The notes under the pieces are model-generated. The model was not told the DNA's origin. It saw nothing but the letters and a program-made list of their open reading frames with translations, and made no database searches. This document shows positions 58,801 to 64,000 of a stretch of 64,000 bases of DNA, piece after piece. The DNA comes from Pectinophora gossypiella (Eukaryota; Arthropoda; Insecta; Lepidoptera; Gelechiidae). Numbering within the stretch: position 1 is the stretch's first letter; every line of letters begins with the position of its first letter. The DNA lies in contig NW_026063241.1 in the NCBI RefSeq assembly GCF_024362695.1, forward strand, positions 1,331,324-1,395,323, read 5' to 3'. The translations under genes were made by a program, and so were the position numbers.

Positions 58801-61051
58801 TTTCACTACCTTCGCGGATGACTGCGTGGTGTGGCATATAATATCCAAAATTAGGTTTTTTTGTCTTAGATAAATGTCCAAGGGACTCATATTCTTTAAT
58901 GAAATTATGATACTGATTTTTAAGATCAAGGTTCTTGTCTAATTTTTTCTCAAGATTATAAAATCGCTTCTCTGCCATTCTGTAAGAATCACCCAGAGAA
59001 GTTTCAGGTTCCTTAAGTGGCATTAAGACTGAAAATCTACCATTATTATCCCGGTAAGTATTTTTAAGAAAGTGATCTTCACAATATTCCTCTTCAGTGG
59101 ACATCTTAGATGACGTTGAAGAAATTTCTTCAAGTCTCCAAAACCTTGTTAAATTCTCACTGATTTCCTTTGTAAAATGACAGTACGAGGCAGATGGTTT
59201 ATCACGAGTTCCTAAGGGACCAACTACAATCCAGCCAAGCTTAGTGCCCTGAAGAATAGGCAGATTAGGACCAAGAGGCACTTTTTGTGCATTTAAGACA
59301 TCATAAAATATATCTGCCCCCAGCAAAATATCAATGTCAGAAGGGCGACTGAAGTTGGGATCAGCCATGTTATAATGTTTAGGTATGTTTAGTTTAGAAA
59401 CATCAAAGTAGTGATTAGGCAACTGACCAGTGATTTCAGGTACAACCAAGCATTTTAGATTAGTGTTAAATGATTCATTTATAGAACAGATTCTAACGTC
59501 ACCAGTGACTGAGATAGGGACTTGCACGTTGTTTATGCCCGATATCATGATGGGTTCGGAATTGCGATTAGCAATGCCAAGTTTATGGCTTAGGTTTTCT
59601 GTCATAAAGGAGGATTGACTGCCCGCGTCAAGCAACGCACGAGCATGGTAAGTATTATTATTTTTAGGATTAATGATCTTCACTAACGCGGTGCCAAGCA
59701 GAACCTGTCCGGAAGAACGCACTGACATTGACACGGAAGGTGATGTATTATCAGGAATTTTATCATTTTTATTTTTATGTAACATTGTATTATGTTTTTC
59801 ATCGCACAATCTGCATGAGCCGAGTAAACAAACTGAAGCGTGATGACCCCTCCTCAAGCAGTTTGTGCAAAGGTTTAACTTTAAGACCTCACTCAACCTA
59901 GCTTCAGGAGACAAACCACGGAAAGATTCACAATCAATAATTCTATGTGGCTGACTGCAAAAAGGACATGACAATAACCGTTCAGGTTTTGATTTAGCAG
60001 AAGTGACAAAACTTTTTGTAAATTTATTTTGATGATTGTTATGAGGAAATGATGAAGTTTTATGATCACCCTTATTGTCTTTATTATTATGAATTCCAAC
60101 CTTATATTCAGGTTTGTCACTTCTGTTTGCCTGCATAGTCTCCAATATATCCGCTCTATTTCGTAAAAAATCGATAAATTCGCTTAAAAGCGGTAAATCG
60201 GATAAAGTATTTTTATGTTCTTCCCACTTGCCATTAGTAACCGAATCCAATTTTGAAGAAATCATGTATATAATAAGAGTATCCCATTGATCGACTGGCT
60301 GCCCCAGAGTGGTTAATGCGCGTAGGTTTTTAGTTACTGTATCGATTAGGTAGCGTATCGATCGATAGGACTCCCTAGTAATAGGTTCAATTTTGAACAA
60401 CGCTTTTAAGTGGTTGTTGATTAAGATTTTTTTATTATTGTATCGTTGACATAACAAATCCCATGCTACCTGGTAGTTCCTTGCAGTAAATTCAATAGAC
60501 CTAATGACTAAAGCAGCGCTCCCTGATAATGAGGATCTTAGGTAATGGAATTTGTTTATATCTGGCACTGACTCATTATTATGTATCAGTGATTCGAAGG
60601 TGTCATGAAATTCCAACCACAAAAAATAATTGCCGTCAAATGTGGGTAGTTTAATAATAGGTAATTTAACGTTTAAGTTATCATTTCCAACAGAACTACA
60701 CTTGCCCTCATCTACGTGAGCATTCTTGTTTTTAACAGCAAAAGAATCAATTAAAGACCGAGCATTACCTATAGAAGAATAAAATAACCTTTCAGTTTGA
60801 TCCCTTTCCGTAAGTTGCTCATCAAGAGTTGTACACATTAATTCTAGTCGAATTTGGCATTTTTCAAAATCACTAAACAATTCCTCCACTCTTTCAAGAC
60901 GTAGGGTCAATTCTTTTATTTGTGAATCAGTAATTTGTTCTATTGAGATTTGTTTTAATGTTGCTAGGTGATTAGAAAAAATGGTTAAGCGACCCCTAAT
61001 AGACCCTCTTTGTTTAACAAGGTCCTTAAACTCCTTTGTATCCTCACTCAT
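55727..61051 (-). CDS. BEL/Pao retrotransposon Gag-Pol polyprotein, complete
   Basis: One uninterrupted 1,774-residue ORF. N-terminal Gag (coiled coil about 40-90; DUF1759-type Gag domain about 130-290); Cys/His knuckles starting CPFCSQPH about 361 and on to CRLCDEKH; aspartic protease (DUF1758) with 'LLDAGSQSSF' about 472; reverse transcriptase with 'FYMDDML' about 875; Pao/RNase-H region ('HCFVDASKDAYAA', 'YWSDSTITLAWI'); integrase zinc-binding H2C2 about 1355-1390 (CVIC); DDE integrase with Asp in 'GMDFAGPL' about 1424, Asp in 'YCDNATNFVG' about 1489 and Glu in 'GLWEAGIKSA' about 1538; then a DUF5641-type C-terminal domain ('MKWRLGRLHRHYPGKDGVARV' region about 1674). All catalytic residues I can check are present. 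It should make a virus-like particle and integrate a cDNA. The last 35 codons are LTR-encoded. No env-like ORF. Confidence 0.97.
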   Translation of the reverse strand: MSEDTKEFKDLVKQRGSIRGRLTIFSNHLATLKQISIEQITDSQIKELTLRLERVEELFSDFEKCQIRLELMCTTLDEQLTERDQTERLFYSSIGNARSLIDSFAVKNKNAHVDEGKCSSVGNDNLNVKLPIIKLPTFDGNYFLWLEFHDTFESLIHNNESVPDINKFHYLRSSLSGSAALVIRSIEFTARNYQVAWDLLCQRYNNKKILINNHLKALFKIEPITRESYRSIRYLIDTVTKNLRALTTLGQPVDQWDTLIIYMISSKLDSVTNGKWEEHKNTLSDLPLLSEFIDFLRNRADILETMQANRSDKPEYKVGIHNNKDNKGDHKTSSFPHNNHQNKFTKSFVTSAKSKPERLLSCPFCSQPHRIIDCESFRGLSPEARLSEVLKLNLCTNCLRRGHHASVCLLGSCRLCDEKHNTMLHKNKNDKIPDNTSPSVSMSVRSSGQVLLGTALVKIINPKNNNTYHARALLDAGSQSSFMTENLSHKLGIANRNSEPIMISGINNVQVPISVTGDVRICSINESFNTNLKCLVVPEITGQLPNHYFDVSKLNIPKHYNMADPNFSRPSDIDILLGADIFYDVLNAQKVPLGPNLPILQGTKLGWIVVGPLGTRDKPSASYCHFTKEISENLTRFWRLEEISSTSSKMSTEEEYCEDHFLKNTYRDNNGRFSVLMPLKEPETSLGDSYRMAEKRFYNLEKKLDKNLDLKNQYHNFIKEYESLGHLSKTKKPNFGYYMPHHAVIREGSETTKLRTVFDASAKTTSLKSLNDIQYTGPVVQDELFDILLRFRQHRYVLTGDIQKMYRQILIDESQRHLQLILWRYNKYEPLQVYKLNTVTYGTASAPYLSTRCLLQLALECPDKSIANVIRHDFYMDDMLTGADSDVELAHVLNQVTSVLNSACLPLHKYRTNCPHIFNDETMTESLNLNKQSSVLGLGWTPDTDTLNFSININKNTDKITKRVILSNTCKIFDPLGLLSPCTVTLKILLQKLWQLKLGWDEVVPNDINKIWNKMITDLELLLSVSVPRHALCVAPTVCELHCFVDASKDAYAACAYLRTVNQTNQVNVKLLCAKTRVAPLKAITIPRLELCAAVLGARLVAKVTSALRCPIHKIVYWSDSTITLAWIKTPTQNLKPFICNRVNEITDMTDKNSWRHVPTKLNPADLASRGVEPSQLINSKFWWEGPDYLIHDISQWPVTPYTDNNMILPEIKTLPTKTNTENNENNETIKFENYSSSLKLKRIFGYVHRFINNCKNKKNRSLGPLTSNELDKSLTYLIKLAQSITFKTVINMIKNKKTLTSSYLLQMSPFLDSEGVLRVGGRLNNTNFNFNKKHPALLDGKHYFTRLLMRAEHLRLLHAGPQLLLATFRDQFWPLGGRTLARKVTRECVICTRFRGQTMEPLMGHLPEDRVTQNYPFQVSGMDFAGPLLISSKKGRGNRISKCYLCLFICFCTKAIHLEIVSDLSTNAFISCLRRFISRRGKPDKLYCDNATNFVGANNELGRALLSSLKSVYEFAAEEGIKFNFNPPYSPTFGGLWEAGIKSAKYHMKRIVGNASLTYEELSTLCTQIEAVLNSRPLTPMSPDSHDLSPLTPGHFLVGRPLTSLPSPPMATTKKLTSRYQLIEALREHFWIRWHNEYLSELQKRTKWRSPYTSLKEGSMVVFKENNVPPMKWRLGRLHRHYPGKDGVARVADFVTYRGIERRALNKVCPLMLEEDMLEKASTSTIPVVSSASPKAPQDVYDDRETRVEARGGSGAGAARPIQLRQTFAHTTS

Positions 61052-61974
61052 TATGATCGTAAGTTAAACCAATTTAAGGGCCAATAATCAACCAAGCAAA
61101 ACAAAAATGTGCATCAAACCAGTTACAAAGTCGAAGTTCCAGCGCAGCAACAGCGTATGAGTTCCCAGCGGAGAAGCGGCGATGGCGCGCGGCGTGAGTT
61201 ATGAAGGTCAACAAGGTCACGCGGTGACCTGCCAGCCGGCGACGATGCGCCGTAGGTACTCCCTGGAATAGTCGGCCAATATGTTAAGCAACAGCAACTT
61301 TTAGGTTACGCGAAGAAATATTATTTTAAATGAAGAGATTTTACGATTAATTTATTTATGATTTATGAGAAATTAGATGAAATAAACGGCAGTAAACACT
61401 GGAAATGTAAGTAATTATGTAACACGTACGTAAATCCTATTAGATTAAGCAGAATATGCCAAATATCTCGCTTTAGTTGTAGTTAAATAAGTGAAATTAT
61501 TAATTTATTGTAAGAAGCCAGTGATTTTAGAACGTAAACAATCGGTATTTTAAGTTTTAAGTGCAATTTTAGGCTAATAACGTGCTCATAGCTATCAAAC
61601 GCAATATCACCAGGAATAGCACTTTATTATGATTATGAAAGTAGCTAATTTGTGCGAACAATTGTTATTTATGCAAATTTTATTTATGTAAATAGCACTT
61701 ATTTAAAGCTAATCTAATGCAATTTGCAAATCAAAACCCGCAAGTACGCAAATCGATGGATAAAGGAAGGATAGAAAAAAGGATGGGCACTAGTACTTCC
61801 CTGGGAGCCGCTGACTCGTCGAAGCACTGCACTTTCACCGTTTAGAATTCCAAAGGTAGTCCTTTCCTTTGTTCTCGGCGCAAAGTCCGATGCGCGCTGC
61901 AATGTGTGCCACGCACTCACTCGTCCGAACTGGATTTTGTATCAGTAAATATCCGATTTTTTGCAGATTTAAGT
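61052..61974. other. BEL/Pao 5' leader
   Basis: The 0.9 kb between the primer-binding site and the polyprotein ATG. GC-rich patches near 61140-61260 and 61790-61920; no conserved ORF. A long leader is unremarkable for this group. Confidence 0.5.
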
Positions 61975-61990
61975 CTTCGTCTGGTCGCCA
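61975..61990 (-). promoter_or_regulatory. Probable tRNA primer-binding site
   Basis: On the minus strand TGGCGACCAGACGAAG begins six bases inside the 5' LTR end. TGG start, position and length fit a site complementary to a tRNA 3' end (…CGCCA). I cannot name the tRNA with confidence. Confidence 0.65.
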
Positions 61991-61996
61991 ATTTCT

Positions 61997-62192
61997 TGTT
62001 AAAGATATTAAGGCAAGAAAATAAAATAATGCGAGGTTATGATGATTACTGGTTTACTTTAGGTAATTTACTTTAAGTAAGTACAATTATGACGTTGTGT
62101 GCGCGAACGTTTGTCGTAGCTGAATGGGGCGAGTGGCTCCCGCGCCGCTCCCTCCCCGCGCCTCAACCCGCGTCTCGCGGTCGTCGTAGACA
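61997..62192 (-). repeat. 5' LTR of the BEL/Pao element
   Basis: 196 bp, TG...CA bounded on the coding (minus) strand. The upstream (U3-side) half is GC-rich and the downstream half AT-rich. Transcription should start here. Followed on the right by CCCA (62193-62196). Confidence 0.9.
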
Positions 62193-63461
62193 CCCATGTA
62201 TTGACTGACTGACTGACTGACTGACATAGTTGTTCTCCCAGCAGGAGTGTCGGGGGGTGAAAATGGTGTATGGGGGGTGTGATCGGGGCCTCCCGGTGAG
62301 TATGGGAAAACTTCCAGATCTTGGAAAACTGCTCCGCATCAGAAAGAGACCCTACGGCCTGGCGCAACTATCGCACCTAGAACGATTCTTTTTTCACGAA
62401 ACCTATTTAAATCTTAGTCAAATCCAATCCCCGGTGAAAAAAAACTAAAATGGCGGAAAAACAAGATGGCCGCCATACAAAAATTTGTTTTCTCAGAAAA
62501 TGTCTCGGAGGTAAAAATGATGTATGGGAGATGTGATCGAAACGTCAAGCTGAGTATGGAAATACTGCTTGATCTTGAAAAACTGCTCCGCATCAGGGAG
62601 ACTCCCTATGGCCTGGCTAAACTATAATACCTGGAGCATTTTTTTTTTCGCATAACATATTTAAATCTTGGTCAAATCCAATCGCCGGTGAAAAAAATTC
62701 AAAATGGCGGAAAAACAAGATGGCCGCCATACAAAATTTTCGTTTTTCCCGAAAATGCCTCGGAGATAAAAATGATGTATAGGAATGTGATCGGAACGTC
62801 ATGTCAAGTATGAAAATACATCTGGGTTTTCGATAGCTGCTCCGCATCAGGAAGACACCCTACGGCCTGGCAAAACTATCGCACGTGGAACTTTTTTGTT
62901 TCACGAAACCTATTTAAATCTTGGTCAAATTTTATCGCGGGTGAAAAAAAAACAAAATGGCCGAAAAACAAGATGGCCGCGATACAAATTTTTGTTTTTC
63001 CAGAAAATGTCTCGGGTGTAAAATTATGTATAGGGGTGTGATCGGAACGTCATCTTGGAAAACTGCTCCGCATCAGGGAGACACCCTACGGCCTGGCTAA
63101 CCTATCGCACCTGGAAGAATGATTTTTTCGCACAACGTATTTAAATCTTGGTCAAATCCAATCGCCGGTGAAAAAAAACCAAAATGGCGGAAAAACAAGA
63201 TGGCCGCCATATAAATTTTTGTTTTTCCAGAAAATGTCTCGGGTGTAAAAATGATGTATAGGGGTGTGATTGGACCGTCATCTTGGAAAACTGCTCCGCA
63301 TCAGGGAGACACCCCACGGCCTCGCAAAACTATAGCACCTAGAACTTTTTTGATTTCACGAGACCTATTTCAGTCTTGGTCAAATTCTATCGCGGTAAAA
63401 AATTGGCGGTAAAACAAGACACGCGAGCAGCTTGCTGCGAGCGAACCACGCGACATCTAGT

Positions 63462-64000
63462 TATATTATATATAGCTACAAACCCACTGACTCACTCACT
63501 CACTCACTGACATAATTGTTCTCCCAGAAGGAGCGTCGGGGGGTCAAAATAATGTATGAGAAAAGTGATCGGGACCTCCCGGTGAGTATGGGAAAACTTC
63601 CAGATCTTGGAAAACTGCTCCTCATCAGGGAGACACCCTACAGTCTGGCGTAACTATTATACCTGGATCAATTTTTTTTTCGCAAAACATATTTAAATCT
63701 TGGTCAAATTCTATTGTGGGTGAAAAAAAAACAAAATGGCGGAAAAACAAGATGGCCGCCATACAAAATTTTGTTTTTCCAGAAAATGTCTCGGCGGTAA
63801 AAACTGTGTATGGGGTTGTAATCGGAATGTCTTGTTGAGTATAAAAATACTTCTCAATCTTGAAAAACTGCTCCGCATCAGGGAGACACCCTACGGCCTG
63901 CTAACCTATCGCACCTGGAACAATGATTTTTTCGCACACGTATTTAAATCTTGGTCAAATCCAATCGCCGGTGAAAAAAATTCAAAATGGTGGAAAAACA
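63462..64000 (+). mobile_element. Family-B element R6, runs off the right edge
   Basis: 5' 'tatatagctacaaaccc' with CACT run, then two units. Its unit order and private variants match R1 (51105-51655) closely. Confidence 0.65.

Larger units (their letters stand above)
55636..62192 (-). mobile_element. Full-length BEL/Pao LTR retrotransposon
   Basis: 6,557 bp with two LTRs (55636-55832 and 61997-62192), a primer-binding site, one long ORF and a 4-bp CCCA duplication (55632-55635 and 62193-62196). Only two LTR differences, so the insertion is recent and the element may be active. It sits within family-B Helitron-like repeat R5, in opposite orientation. Confidence 0.93.
55612..63460 (+). mobile_element. 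Family-B element R5, interrupted by the BEL/Pao element
   Basis: The 5' end 'gctacaaaccca' stops at 55635 and resumes at 62193 with 'cccatgtattgactgac'. The remainder (62193-63460) has the usual units and ends at CTAG 63457-63460. Removing 55636-62192 and one CCCA restores a normal family-B element. Confidence 0.75.

Overview
The window is eukaryotic, AT-rich, intron-bearing DNA, most likely from a moth or butterfly. Supporting this are a BEL/Pao retrotransposon with an insect-type polyprotein, several non-autonomous Helitron-like families ending in a hairpin plus CTAG|T, a long-TIR MITE and LINE/SINE-type scraps that I recognise from memory as lepidopteran. I see no bacterial genes, rRNA, tRNA or CRISPR. 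Almost the whole window is transposable elements and satellite-like arrays, many nested inside one another.

Layout. 1-1087: a partial minus-strand exon running off the left edge, encoding a herpes-tegument-like (C76-type) cysteine peptidase domain plus an AT-hook-like basic tail. 1088-9033: mostly unique AT-rich DNA with repeat scraps and a possible minus-strand gene start at 5.55-6.0 kb. 9034-9380: a MITE. 9432-15510: head-to-tail Helitron-like elements ('family B', minus orientation) built of a 254-bp internal repeat. 15512-16091: a truncated gag-like ORF. 17352-17591: a small S1/OB-fold ORF resembling the N-terminal domain of eIF2-alpha. 17692-21877: Helitron-like 'family A' elements. 22987-24054: the C-terminal half of a Helitron Pif1-like helicase, next to a 107-bp hairpin MITE. 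24250-24940: a decayed gene-like block with a second copy near 42-46 kb. 26816-29880: a 164-bp satellite (19 monomers) with a 5-mer higher-order repeat.

29887-41911 is a single family-A Helitron split by nested insertions: a 7.8-kb TIR element (29922-37707, AATT target duplication) that itself carries another family-A Helitron, a fold-back element and two more inverted-repeat elements, plus a 5'-truncated LINE. 38963-49354 is a nearly perfect 10.4-kb inverted duplication whose spacer is one 234-bp MITE. The duplicated DNA carries the LINE, the Helitron 3' part and an array of 45-codon exon-like units. That array resumes in direct orientation at 49355 and ends in a terminal exon with a stop and polyadenylation signal at about 50.9 kb. 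51045-64000 is a second family-B array in plus orientation, interrupted by a young full-length BEL/Pao retrotransposon (55636-62192; two differences between its LTRs; one uninterrupted 1,774-residue ORF).

Only the BEL polyprotein looks like an intact gene, and it probably supplies its own integration and reverse transcription. The two Helitron families lack proteins and would need helicase/Rep from elsewhere; the helicase fragment here is broken. The left-edge peptidase exon, the S1-like ORF and the exon array are the best candidates for non-TE or captured genes.
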